DNA from: Ignavibacteria bacterium
Lineage (GTDB): Bacteria > Bacteroidota > Ignavibacteria > Tepidaquicellales > Tepidaquicellaceae
Direction: 5' to 3'
DNA: 37,282 nucleotides
NCBI GenBank assembly: GCA_019694675.1
Contig: JAIBBK010000039.1
Span: 1-37,282, forward strand
In this document: piece by piece, positions 17,393 through 25,506 of the stretch
Layout: every line of letters begins with the position of its first letter
Numbering within the stretch: the stretch's first letter is position 1
Made by a program: the position numbers and the translations under genes
Notes under the pieces: generated by a model
What the model saw: only the letters and a program-made list of their open reading frames with translations
What the model was told of the DNA's origin: nothing
Databases searched by the model: none

Positions 17393-18337
17393 ATGAACCT
17401 TCAGCAGCTTGAGTACATAATCGCGGTTGACCGGTTTCGCCACTTTGTCACGGCCGCAGAGAAGTGCTTTGTAACGCAGGCAACTTTGAGCATGATGATA
17501 AAGAAACTTGAAGAGGAACTTGGTGTCAGGATCTTTGACAGGTCAAAGCAACCCGTGGTTCCAACACTTGCAGGAGCAAAGATCATTGCACAGGCAAAGA
17601 TTGTCACAAAGGAAGTTTCAAGAATAAAGGAGCTGGTTACGGAAGACTCGGCACTGCTGAGCGGCGAACTCAAGATCGGCATAATACCGACTCTTGCCCC
17701 GTACATACTGCCTCTGTTCCTCAGGAAGTTCCTTTCAAAATATCCCGAGATCAAGCTTCAGATCAGCGAGCTTACAACGGACGAGATCATACACAGGATC
17801 AAACTGAGTCAGCTGGATGCGGGAATACTTGCGGTACCGCTGGCTGAGCCGGATCTCGTTGAAATACCTTTGTTCAACGAAGAGTTCGTGATCTACTCGT
17901 CGCAGAAAGCAATCGGCCTCAGGAAGAAACATCTGTTACCTGACGAACTGGATGTCAATACTCTGTGGCTCATAGAGGAAGGACATTGCCTTCGGAATCA
18001 GGTGATCAATCTCTGCGATCTCAAGCTTAGCGAAAGGAGGATACACAAGTTTGACCTCTCGGCATCGAGCATAGAGACACTTAAGAAAGTTGTTGACCTC
18101 AATGAAGGCGTAACTGTTCTTCCGTACCTTGCACTGAACGATCTGACAAAGGATCAGCTGAAGAACGTAAGGTATTTCAAGCCTCCTGTTCCGGTGCGAA
18201 AGATCGGGCTTGTCAGCTTCCGTTACTTCGTAAAGGAGAAACTGCTCAACGCACTCATGGAAGTTATACTCAATTCGGTGCCTGAAGATATGCTGTCTGA
18301 GAAAAACAAGACTGTGGTGATGATAGATGCGGAGTAA
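17393..18337 (+). CDS. oxyR: Hydrogen peroxide sensor OxyR (LysR family)
   Basis: I chose ATG 17393 (MNLQQLEYIIAVDRF, 314 aa); the frame opens earlier, at 17309, but those 28 residues do not match the family. The N-terminal winged helix-turn-helix spans about 1-60 (TAAEKCFVTQATLSMMIKKL). The regulatory domain holds the redox pair C199 and C208 in EEGHCLRNQVINLC, same spacing and numbers as in E. coli OxyR. Oxidation forms the disulfide and turns on peroxide-defence genes, with katG next door the obvious target. Confidence 0.95.
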   Translation: MNLQQLEYIIAVDRFRHFVTAAEKCFVTQATLSMMIKKLEEELGVRIFDRSKQPVVPTLAGAKIIAQAKIVTKEVSRIKELVTEDSALLSGELKIGIIPTLAPYILPLFLRKFLSKYPEIKLQISELTTDEIIHRIKLSQLDAGILAVPLAEPDLVEIPLFNEEFVIYSSQKAIGLRKKHLLPDELDVNTLWLIEEGHCLRNQVINLCDLKLSERRIHKFDLSASSIETLKKVVDLNEGVTVLPYLALNDLTKDQLKNVRYFKPPVPVRKIGLVSFRYFVKEKLLNALMEVILNSVPEDMLSEKNKTVVMIDAE

Positions 18338-18450
18338 TGTGAAGTGAAATGAGGAATTTTATTCATCATGTATTAGCAGTGAAGCATATGCGGGAGGATT
18401 TCTATGTTAATGCTGACTTTTCGGCTGCTATGAACATCGTTTGCCGATAG

Positions 18451-19563
18451 TCATTCAGATCTGAACTTTGCTAACTCGTAACTTATGCTTCTCCCTCCCT
18501 TTTCTGACTGTTTCAGGATCCCTTTTTCCAGCAGGTCTTTTATATCCCGCAAGGCAGTATCAGCAGAGGTCTTTGTGATCTTAGCCCACTTCGAAGTTTG
18601 CAGTTTACCTTCAAATCCATCAAAGAGTTTGTTAAGCATTAAGCGCTGTCGCTCGTTAACGGATGTATGTTCATGCAGTTTCCAGAACTCCGATTTGAGC
18701 AAAATTCTTTGCGTCGCTATTTCTGTGGCAAGCAAAGCATTTTTCAGGCAATTCAGAAACCAAAGCATCCATTCGGTTATGTCGCCGGAACTGTGCTGAA
18801 CTCTCTGCAATGTTTGGTAGTAAAGTTTCCGTTCAGATAATATCTGGCTTGACATACTGTAAAACCTTTCCCCGCTCCCTTCGGCACGAGCAAGCAACAT
18901 GTCAGTAATTGCCCTTGCAATTCTGCCGTTTCCATCGTCAAAAGGGTGAATTATTATGAACCAGAAATGAGCTGTTGCAGCTTTCAGTACGGGGTCAACG
19001 CTGTTTTCATTGTTGAACCAATCTAGAAACTTATCCATTTCCTTCTTTACAAGATCGGGTTTAACGGCTTCGTAGTGAAGTTTCTCTTTACCCAATGCGC
19101 CAGAGACTATCTGCATCTCTCTTGTTCTGTATCGTCCGGCTTCGATTCTGTAAGGCCCGCTGTGACCTGTGGGAAAGAGTGCCGAGTGCCAGCCAAACAA
19201 GCGCTCTTCGGTTAATGGTAAGGCATAACGTTGTGTTGCATCAAGCATCATTTCAACAACTCCTTCTATGTGGCGACTGCTTGACACAAGTCCCGCTGAA
19301 TTGATCCCCAGCCGTCTTGCAATTGAAGAACGAACCTGCTCGTAGTTAAGAACTTCGCCCTCAATCTCCGACGATCGTACTACATCCAGAGTGAGAGCTG
19401 TTAGTTTAACTTCATCTTTTGCAGAAAAACCCAGCGCATTCATTTGTCCGATTATCTTACCCTGCAATTGACGGACCTCTCCGAACACAGCATTGATCAG
19501 CTTGTCTTGCCAGGTGAATGCGGTCCAGTTCTTATGCTCGTAAATGTACTTTGGCACTGCCAA
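18451..19563 (-). CDS. Fic family protein (DUF4172-Fic type, class II self-inhibited)
   Basis: 370 aa. The Fic motif HPFDDGNGR (H206-R214) is intact, with the catalytic His. An N-terminal inhibitory helix has SSEIEG (S64-G69), matching the S/T-x-x-x-E-G/N rule for an autoinhibitory glutamate (E68) that blocks ATP binding; so this is a class II Fic enzyme that likely carries its own brake. The N-terminal part resembles DUF4172, and the C-terminal ~80 residues (RQRLMLNKLFDGFEGKLQTS, DIKDLLEKGIL) look like a winged helix. Fic enzymes usually transfer AMP to a target hydroxyl. The target is unknown. The upstream palindromes could be bound by the C-terminal DNA-binding domain. Confidence 0.92.
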   Translation of the reverse strand: MAVPKYIYEHKNWTAFTWQDKLINAVFGEVRQLQGKIIGQMNALGFSAKDEVKLTALTLDVVRSSEIEGEVLNYEQVRSSIARRLGINSAGLVSSSRHIEGVVEMMLDATQRYALPLTEERLFGWHSALFPTGHSGPYRIEAGRYRTREMQIVSGALGKEKLHYEAVKPDLVKKEMDKFLDWFNNENSVDPVLKAATAHFWFIIIHPFDDGNGRIARAITDMLLARAEGSGERFYSMSSQILSERKLYYQTLQRVQHSSGDITEWMLWFLNCLKNALLATEIATQRILLKSEFWKLHEHTSVNERQRLMLNKLFDGFEGKLQTSKWAKITKTSADTALRDIKDLLEKGILKQSEKGGRSISYELAKFRSE

Positions 19564-19596
19564 ATGCAGTTTTGATTAAAATATACAGATTATTCC

Positions 19597-19633
19597 CCGC
19601 AAATTTGCGGTAAATAACCTCAATATTCACCGC
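19597..19633. promoter_or_regulatory. Operator-like palindromes upstream of the Fic gene
   Basis: A perfect 14-bp palindrome CCGCAAATTTGCGG (19597-19610) overlaps GCGGTAAATA (19607-19616), which forms an inverted repeat with TATTCACCGC (19624-19633). The block lies 34-70 bp upstream of the Fic start codon. Repeated half-sites of GCGGTRAATA suggest an autoregulatory site. Confidence 0.55.
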
Positions 19634-19645
19634 AGGTACTCCCCC

Positions 19646-19790
19646 TCAGTAATAATGGAAATTCGGATCAAGGACCGGTATTGACAGTTCATTCATCTTG
19701 CGCCGCAGATCAGAGCCGGTCCAAAGAATATATTCACAGTTCTCTGCAGCTGCTTGAAGTCTCCAGGCAGTTACTGTAATGTCAGTGCAG
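19646..19790 (-). pseudogene. PIN-domain toxin, C-terminal remnant
   Basis: The minus strand reads DITVTAWRLQAAAENCEYIL then WTGSDLRRKMNELSIPVLDP and NFHYY-stop, ending at 19646. This resembles the end of PIN-domain ribonucleases (helix, strand with 'CEYILWT.DL', then 'I.VL.P'). It is about 45 codons and a stop lies in frame upstream, so it is a remnant. No antitoxin gene is left beside it. Confidence 0.45.
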
Positions 19791-20080
19791 ACTTATTTAA
19801 TAAATGAAAATGAGTGCAGGAACTGAACTCCTGCGAGTTTACTGGTTGGTAACTGATCGCAGAGCCCCGCTATAAACCGGGAGGAAACAAATTCTCTCCG
19901 CAATTCAAGACCTTCTGACTTCCCTGAAACAATCCCTGAAAGCATTGCCTGAATTGTTTTCTCCGCAATTCAACGGGCTTTCCTCTCTTTCAAAGCAGAT
20001 GCCCCCGGCTTCCGGGTGCGCAATGAGCTGAGCGTTGCATATACCGGGAATCAGTCGGACAGTTTACACAGTCCGGTTTT
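19791..20080. other. Gene-free stretch with short repeated motif
   Basis: Contains TTCTCTCCGCAATTCAA (about 19892-19908) and TTTTCTCCGCAATTCAA (19957 on) as a direct repeat, and a weak hairpin (CGGAC...GTCCG at 20058-20077) just past the stop of the next gene that might be a terminator. I see no gene. Confidence 0.4.
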
Positions 20081-21220
20081 CTATTTGATCAGCGAGATCC
20101 TTCTTGTTTGCCTTATCCCGCCATGAGTCAGAACCGCAAAGTATGTTCCGCTGGAAATCCCCTGAGCAGTGAAGCCTGCTTTGTATGATCCGGGTGAAAG
20201 TACATCGCTGACAATTGACTGAACCTCCCTGCCCATAGTATCAAATATCTTAAGACTCACATGTCCGCGCCCAGGAACCGAGAACTCGAATATAGTTGAA
20301 GGATTGAAAGGGTTTGGAAAATTCTGCTTAAGCTCAAGCAACTGCGGTGTCAATGTTCCCGTCTGTTCAATTCCGACACTGACATTTGTGATCATGCGTA
20401 GACTGCGGCTGTTGAAGTCGGAAATATAGATCGTGTCACCTGTAGCCGTAACCGCAATTCCGTTCGGCGCGTTGAATGTGGCAGTCAGTGCAGGGCCGTT
20501 GCTCTGCCCGGCACCGCCGCTGCCCGCAAGCACGGATGTTTCACCGCTCATTGAGATGCGGTAGATCTTATTTGCTGAGAATCCCGTTGCATAAATATAG
20601 TGATTTGCCACTGCAATGAAGCCGACGATGCCGGGAATATCTGCAACAAGCGAAAAAGTGCCTGCACTGTTTACACAAAAGATCTTGCCGTCAGTATAGT
20701 TAGCGATGAGGAGTTGTCCGTTGTCGTCGAATGCCATTCCAACGGGTCCGTTCATTCCGTTCCCTGTGTAGAGTATGCTGAAGCTGCCGTTGAGATACGC
20801 CCTGTAGATCCTGTTTGACTGGTAACTTGAGACCAGCATGGTAGTATCATTTTCGAAAAGGATTGCAGTAGGGTAACCTATGCCGGTAAGGATGGTGTCA
20901 ACCGTACCCTGAGGAGAGACCTTTGCGATCCAGCCCGCGGAAATATTGTTTGGCACATAGAGGTTTCCCTGTGCATCGAAAGCTGTTCCGTTCGGCTGAA
21001 AGAATCCGGAAGCAAAAATACTTGTATTGCCGGATGGAGTGATCTTTGTTACCGTTGAGCCGACATACCTGGAAGCGTAAATGTTTCCGGCCCGGTCAAG
21101 CGTAAGGCAGTCGTCGAATGTTGACGGTCCCTGAACGAGAGTAGATACGGTCTGTGACTTTGAAGCGCCGGCGAACAAAACGGCGGCTGAGATGAGGAGA
21201 AGCAATTTCAGTATGTGCAT
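20081..21220 (-). CDS. Secreted NHL-type beta-propeller with T9SS C-terminal tail
   Basis: 379 aa. It has a signal peptide (MHILKLLLLISAAVLFAGAS). The body repeats NHL-like blades: GNIYASRYVGSTVTKITPSG, GTAFDAQGNLYVPN, VGMAFDDNGQLLIANYTDGK, NGIAVTATGDTIYISDFNSR. The last ~80 residues hold NFPNPFNPSTIFEFSV, LGREVQ-like MGREVQSIV and a final RISLIK, the T9SS sorting domain. It is probably exported and cell-surface bound; function unknown. The TetR gene is 20 bp upstream on the same strand, so the pair is very likely one operon under control of the palindrome beyond it. Confidence 0.88.
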   Translation of the reverse strand: MHILKLLLLISAAVLFAGASKSQTVSTLVQGPSTFDDCLTLDRAGNIYASRYVGSTVTKITPSGNTSIFASGFFQPNGTAFDAQGNLYVPNNISAGWIAKVSPQGTVDTILTGIGYPTAILFENDTTMLVSSYQSNRIYRAYLNGSFSILYTGNGMNGPVGMAFDDNGQLLIANYTDGKIFCVNSAGTFSLVADIPGIVGFIAVANHYIYATGFSANKIYRISMSGETSVLAGSGGAGQSNGPALTATFNAPNGIAVTATGDTIYISDFNSRSLRMITNVSVGIEQTGTLTPQLLELKQNFPNPFNPSTIFEFSVPGRGHVSLKIFDTMGREVQSIVSDVLSPGSYKAGFTAQGISSGTYFAVLTHGGIRQTRRISLIK

Positions 21221-21240
21221 GGTTATGTTGTTTGATTTAT

Positions 21241-21906
21241 TCAGTATTCTGTAAGTTTCGGAAAATGTAATTTCACCGCTTCTCTGTGCTTAGCGGTTGC
21301 AGAGGCGCCCTTTGCAGTTGAGATATGAGAGAAGTAATTGTTCATGATATCCTCTATATGGTCAAGTTTGCCGAAGAATGCCGGATCAACGTCATACCTG
21401 ATATATGTCCCGGTAATTATCAGGCTGATTGTCAGTGACGTGATATGCGGATCAACGTTCTTCTTCACTTCGCCCGATTCTATTGCCTTGTGAAAGAGTT
21501 CCTCGAGTTTATTGATGAACACCATTGCAAACGGCTGGCGGTTTCTCATTCTGTAATGGTTTGAGATCTCGGATTTCAGTCTGAAAAGATTGGCAAGCCT
21601 CTTCCTGTCGCGGAATTCCGGAACATATGCATAAACAAGGAACTTGATCTTCATCAGCGGCGAAAGCTCAGCCGCCAGTACATTAGGAAGATAGTCGATG
21701 GCTTCCTTGTCGTAAAGTTCGATGATCTCGTCAAGGATCGTGCTCTTGTCTTTGAAGTGCCAGAAGATCGCACCCTTTGTCAGCCCTGCTTTTTCCGCTA
21801 TGTAGGCAAGCGATGTCTTTTCAAACCCCTTTTCGATGAACGCCTGCACCGCGCACTTCAGAATAGCTTCCTTAGTCCTTCTTGCTTCTTCTTTCGTTCT
21901 TTTCAT
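21241..21906 (-). CDS. TetR/AcrR family regulator (paired with the NHL propeller)
   Basis: 221 aa. The N-terminal helix-turn-helix is clear (KEAILKCAVQAFIEKGFEKT, SLAYIAEKAGLTKGAIFWHF). The C-terminal ligand domain is variable. TetR proteins repress their targets until a ligand binds. A 25-bp palindrome lies 11 bp upstream of the start, so self-repression is likely. The only downstream gene is the secreted propeller. Confidence 0.9.
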   Translation of the reverse strand: MKRTKEEARRTKEAILKCAVQAFIEKGFEKTSLAYIAEKAGLTKGAIFWHFKDKSTILDEIIELYDKEAIDYLPNVLAAELSPLMKIKFLVYAYVPEFRDRKRLANLFRLKSEISNHYRMRNRQPFAMVFINKLEELFHKAIESGEVKKNVDPHITSLTISLIITGTYIRYDVDPAFFGKLDHIEDIMNNYFSHISTAKGASATAKHREAVKLHFPKLTEY

Positions 21907-21916
21907 ACAAAAATGA

Positions 21917-21941
21917 TTTTACATACCGTTGGTATGTAAAA
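21917..21941. promoter_or_regulatory. TetR operator candidate
   Basis: TTTTACATACC (21917-21927), GTT, then GGTATGTAAAA (21931-21941) is a perfect 11-bp inverted repeat directly upstream of the TetR start at 21906. The half-site TACATAC is the same as in the second TetR operator at 30718-30745. Confidence 0.75.
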
Positions 21942-22357
21942 TGCAATTACCTGAGAAAAGAAGCAACACATATTTCGGGAACGCAGATACTCTTATGAGC
22001 TTATGCAGAAGACAGACTTCCTGCCACAGTAACAGGAGAATGACTTTTAGTTGAAGAAGTTTTGTATGTCAGGAATAAGATAGTAGAAAGGATTGATCAA
22101 TCTTGTTTGGAGATGCTTTAGTTGTTCCGTTACGGAGTTAACGGGAGCAGGGAAGAAAGCAGAGTTTGTAAGCAGGGGAGTTCGGGATTAATGACTTCAG
22201 CCTGCGGAGAACATTCAACTCCTGAAGTAACGTTTCATGAATGTGTAAACGAAGGATCTGTTCTAATCGTATCGTCCCGGACTATGACGCAGCAAGAATC
22301 TGACCTGCGAATGTGATCTCTGCCGTATCGGGAAGAGCAATTCCCGTCAGAGTTATC
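21942..22357. other. Gene-free stretch
   Basis: About 415 bp between the TetR promoter and the beta-lactamase stop codon. I see no gene on either strand. A short minus-strand stretch near 22260-22345 (EITLTGIALPDTAEITFAGQ) could be a leftover of a beta-rich protein, but it is too short to claim. Confidence 0.4.
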
Positions 22358-23260
22358 TCACTGCTTTTTTATGAAATAGTCCCACGCGGCTTTTGCAATC
22401 TCTGCAATAATTCTTTCGTTGGTTTCTTCACTCTCGGTTGAGTTGGTCACAAACACGCTGATGAAGAAATATTTTCCGTCCGGCAGGAACACAATACCAA
22501 TGTCATTTACAGCGGCAGTTAAACCGTCTTTGTTGGTTCCGGAAGAGCCCGTCTTGTGCGCAACAATTGTTCCTTCCGGCAATTGCCCCTTAAGTCTGTT
22601 CGCTCCGGTCCCTGTCTCCTTCATGACCTTCCAGATGAAGTCATGACTGCTTTCTGAGAGAAGACCTCCGGTATTGTAATAGAACTTTATCAGCGCTTCG
22701 CTTGCCGCTTTCGGAGTGGTCCGGTTCTGAAACATCAGATCCCAGTCTGACTGCATTTGCTCTTCATTAAGCCTCACAGATATGTCTGTGATTCCGTTGC
22801 TGATGAAATACTCTTCCACAGCTTCCGGTCCACCGATCAGTCTGAGCAAAGCATCGCATCCGGCATTATCACTCTTTGAGACCGCGTACTCTATAAGTTT
22901 TGATACTGGAAAATTACCCCCGTCAGGATTTTCCTCCCTAAGAGGACTCCACAAGCCGGGCAGAAGATCCTTCCCCCTCAGTTCAATGTTTCTGTCAAGA
23001 GGAAACCTTCCCTGACCAATCTGTGATAAGACAGTCACTGCAATATGATACTTGAATACGCTTTGCATCGGAAAGTAACTGTTGCCGTTCAGTGAAACGG
23101 TGTCTCCCTCATCATTTCCAACGACAGAAACTCCGACCACCGCATTTTTGTCTGAGGCGATCTGCAGGATCTTTGACCTCAATGATTCCGGTGACTGGGC
23201 AAATGATTTGCTGGCAATAACCAGAAGCAATACTAACGCAGGTTGAATCAGTCTGTTCAT
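22358..23260 (-). CDS. Class A beta-lactamase, subclass A2-like
   Basis: 300 aa with a signal peptide (LVLLLVIASKSFAQS). All class A landmarks are present: S67-V-F-K70 (nucleophile and general base), S130-D-N132, E166 in RLNEEQMQSDW, and K236-T-G-S. The 'NEEQM..DW' wording of the omega loop is that of the Bacteroidota subclass A2 enzymes (CfxA, CepA, PER, VEB relatives) rather than TEM or CTX-M. The substrate range, including cephalosporins, cannot be read from sequence. Stop is at 22358; no beta-lactamase regulator lies beside it. Confidence 0.92.
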   Translation of the reverse strand: MNRLIQPALVLLLVIASKSFAQSPESLRSKILQIASDKNAVVGVSVVGNDEGDTVSLNGNSYFPMQSVFKYHIAVTVLSQIGQGRFPLDRNIELRGKDLLPGLWSPLREENPDGGNFPVSKLIEYAVSKSDNAGCDALLRLIGGPEAVEEYFISNGITDISVRLNEEQMQSDWDLMFQNRTTPKAASEALIKFYYNTGGLLSESSHDFIWKVMKETGTGANRLKGQLPEGTIVAHKTGSSGTNKDGLTAAVNDIGIVFLPDGKYFFISVFVTNSTESEETNERIIAEIAKAAWDYFIKKQ

Positions 23261-23264
23261 ATGT

Positions 23265-23560
23265 TTAAGTGCTTTTAAGTTCGGTTCTGGCGAGGTAAGT
23301 CCCGTAATCTATAGGTAGCCCTTTGAAGATATGCTACTGAATGAATTCCCTCACTTCGGGATATGTGATCCCGGTGAATTTCGGAATCAATGCATCGTCA
23401 TCGAAGGGGCGGTCCGTAGATTTCAGACAACCCGCCCATCATACTCAGCAAGCTCCGCTTTCCGTTGCTCTTTTCCCGGATGATGATATCCAGGCACATG
23501 GCCATTGCCGTTGAGCCGGTAAAACTTCCAAGAAACCCTGCGAAAAGGAGGAGTTTGCAG
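23265..23560 (-). pseudogene. M61 family peptidase, C-terminal remnant
   Basis: The minus strand reads AMAMCLDIIIREKSNGKRSL, LSMMGGLSEIYG, then after a frame change FDDDALIPKFTGITYPEVRE, FIQ, stop, HIFKGLPIDYGTYLART. This matches the end of M61 glycyl aminopeptidases ('ALVAMCLDI.IRE.S.G', 'DLS..YG', 'FDDD.L', 'ITYPEV.EF', 'GTPIDY'). The zinc-binding region is absent, and there is at least one frameshift and one stop, so it is a pseudogene. Confidence 0.7.
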
Positions 23561-24040
23561 ATCTGAATCTTCTTCAAGGAATTATGATGGTTTTGAACGT
23601 ATGCCGCTACTATGTCCGCGCAAGCTATGGATCGGATTCAAAAAATTAAACCACAATATTTGAACCACGCTTTCTAGAATTTGATCTTCCGTAATGATTC
23701 ATCTGAAAAGGCAAGCAGATGAAAAAGAGAAACCGGGAATGCATGTTCGGAAACACCGGCAATTGTGCAAGAATCCATTAACTTGAAGGTGTTTTCAGAT
23801 CTCAAGCAAGGGTAGAATCAAGTAAGTAGATGCAAGACTACAACGAAAATCATCCTCCCCCAAGTCTGTCAGACATGCGACCGGAGAAATGTCTGAATTC
23901 AAATTCTAATTAAAAAATGTCTGTCATTGCTTTGTAGAAAAACTGGGGTGCGTACAGTGGCAAGTATTAACAAAACATAAACATCTCGTCTTGTTCAAAG
24001 TAAAAATTCTGAGCTCCTGCAATGATCTCCTGCGTGCAGA
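23561..24040. other. Gap containing decayed repeats and IS remnant
   Basis: Between the M61 remnant and the potassium-channel stop. Apart from the IS3 remnant (listed separately) I find nothing clear; the sequence 23958-24040 is AT-rich. Confidence 0.4.
23818..23957 (+). mobile_element. IS3-family remnant (transposase C-terminus and right end)
   Basis: The plus strand reads MQDYNENHPPPSLSDMRPEK then CLNSNSN-stop, the typical end of IS3-family OrfB (compare 'DYNEKRPHSSLNDMTPEEFL'). About 35 bp after that comes GGGGTGCGTACAG, which matches the terminal repeat GGGGTGCTTACAG of the remnant at 25031. A stop codon precedes the fragment. The rest of the element is missing. Confidence 0.65.
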
Positions 24041-24715
24041 TTATTCTGAATTCGAATGATTGGAAAACTTGCTGATTAAAATACCAACCAAAACCACAGA
24101 ATAAAACTGTCCTGCAATTCCAATCAGTGAAGCCGCCAATTTTGTATAGTGAGTATTGGGTGTAATGTCGCCATAACCAATTGTGGTCAATGTGATGGAG
24201 CAATAATAGACCAAGTCAATGAAAGTATGTGCCGGACTTGAATAGTCAATTCCTTTAAAAGAGCTTTGGTCTGCATAAACCCAAATTTGAAGTAGAAAAA
24301 CAAAAGTTTCAATCAATAGAAAGAAACCACAACCTGCTGCCGAAATGATGTCGGTATTGATATAACTGGGTTTGATCAAGAACTTGAAAACTTCTAAAAA
24401 AATGAAACTGAAGAAAATCACATAGCTTAAATTAAGCATAAACATAAATTCTGGAACACCTTTAAAAAAAGGAAGCAATACAGGAAAAGCAATAACAGTA
24501 ACTGTCAGCACATCTTTAACTATGTTTTTCAGTTTGCCCTTCTCAATGAATACTCCAATACTTGCCAAGCCAAGTATTACCATATTGACAGGCCAAAGAA
24601 TTTCCGTATAAAAAGGCATATCACTAACTACTATACCAATGAACAGGTGTTGGATTAGGGCAATTAGTAACAGCTCATACTTTCGTTTATGTAAGAAACT
24701 TCTAATGCTCATCAT
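24041..24715 (-). CDS. Two-TM-type potassium channel protein with extra N-terminal membrane segments
   Basis: 224 aa. The potassium selectivity filter TTIGYGD (177-183) follows a pore helix FIDLVYYCSITL (165-176), and the last helix AASLIGIAGQFYSVVLVGIL is 194-213. The N-terminal ~145 residues add four or so hydrophobic segments. No ligand-binding RCK domain follows, so gating is unknown. It stands alone between attC-like sequence (24762-24896, upstream) and the decayed region downstream; small channels of this kind are frequent in integron cassettes. Confidence 0.88.
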   Translation of the reverse strand: MMSIRSFLHKRKYELLLIALIQHLFIGIVVSDMPFYTEILWPVNMVILGLASIGVFIEKGKLKNIVKDVLTVTVIAFPVLLPFFKGVPEFMFMLNLSYVIFFSFIFLEVFKFLIKPSYINTDIISAAGCGFFLLIETFVFLLQIWVYADQSSFKGIDYSSPAHTFIDLVYYCSITLTTIGYGDITPNTHYTKLAASLIGIAGQFYSVVLVGILISKFSNHSNSE

Positions 24716-24761
24716 ATTTTCCGGATTTTACCATTTTTGAATAGTTCTTCTTCAGGGTTGC

Positions 24762-24896
24762 CGATAACGTTTTGCAGCTACCGGAAGGTCCCGATTTAAA
24801 AGCACTTCACTGTCAGCCAAGAAGAATCTTTGACAGAAGCACAAAGAATGATTCAACCAATGAACCGCCACTTTTGGGCTGGTGCTGTCATATGCC
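24762..24896 (-). other. attC-like recombination site
   Basis: Left end GATAACGTTTTGCAGCTACC, right end GAACCGCCACTTTTGGGCTG, GTGCTGTCATATGCCG. The left half matches other copies; the right core is GTCA, not GTTA. It lies 46 bp upstream of the channel gene start and directly after the stop of a broken gene at 24901. Confidence 0.55.
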
Positions 24897-24900
24897 GTCT

Positions 24901-25020
24901 TCATTTTTTTCTTTCCAGGCTGTCCAGTAGCGGATTAACGCCACCGTCATACATTTCTTTCATCATCCGGTTTACAGCCCAATTTGTCATTTCGGGTGTT
25001 CCGCCTTCGACTGGTGGTTG
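24901..25020 (-). pseudogene. C-terminal fragment of a gene split by an IS3 remnant
   Basis: The minus strand reads PQPPVEGGTPEMTNWAVNRM then MKEMYDGGVNPLLDSLERKK-stop. It is a coherent protein end but I do not recognise the family. The upstream side of the IS remnant, at 25334-25367, starts with ATG and reads MGNTRKTNCTVA, possibly the N-terminus of the same gene. No sequence joins them. Confidence 0.5.
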
Positions 25021-25030
25021 CGGGTCATAC

Positions 25031-25333
25031 TGTAAGCACCCCCTTTTTCCTGCAGAGATAAAGTATACATTTTCCTTTTAGCTTTTGAGTTCAAAAACTC
25101 CCGTGGACTTATGTCTTACAGACTTGAGTGCGGATGTTTTTCGTTGTAATCATTCATCCGCTTACTTGTTTCTTCTCTTACCTGAATGAGATTTGAAAAT
25201 ATTGTCGACTCTGATACATCCTCACGGTATGTACTGCTCTCCGTGAACTTTGATTTCTTCATCTTCCTGGTCTTTTATGAGTTAGACATTTTTGTCTACT
25301 TTTAAACGGTAGGAGTTTTGGTGATACTTACTG
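25031..25333 (-). mobile_element. IS3-family remnant with internal deletion
   Basis: The minus strand starts with the OrfA N-terminus (MKKSKFTESSTYREDVSEST) and jumps to the OrfB C-terminus (IQVREETSKRMNDYNEKHPH, SSL-stop, DISPREFLNSK). The middle of the transposase, including the DDE core, is gone. Ends TGTAAGCACCCCC (25031 on) and GGTGATACTTAC (to about 25331) look like imperfect terminal repeats. It cannot transpose by itself. Confidence 0.75.
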
Positions 25334-25364
25334 CTACGGTGCAATTGGTTTTACGGGTGTTTCC

Positions 25365-25497
25365 CATGACGTTTTCGGGCTTGGCGAAGGTGGCGATTTT
25401 CACCGCAAATGTTGATGCGGAGAGCCAAACTCTGATCAACCACAAATGTTTCATCAGAGCACTGAACCGCCACTTTTGCTAAACTCTTGTTAGTGGT
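25365..25497 (-). other. attC-like recombination site
   Basis: Left end GACGTTTTCGGGCTTGGCGA then AGGTGGCGATTTTCACCG, right end GAACCGCCACTTTTGCTAAA then CTCTTGTTAGTGG. Clear imperfect inverted repeat. It ends 10 bp from the stop of the serine hydrolase gene (25507). Confidence 0.68.
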
Positions 25498-25506
25498 TGT
25501 TCATTT

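Noticed and set aside
22260..22345. Small minus-strand peptide EITLTGIALPDTAEITF near the beta-lactamase stop
   Set aside because: Too short, no start codon, no ribosome-binding context; could be chance.
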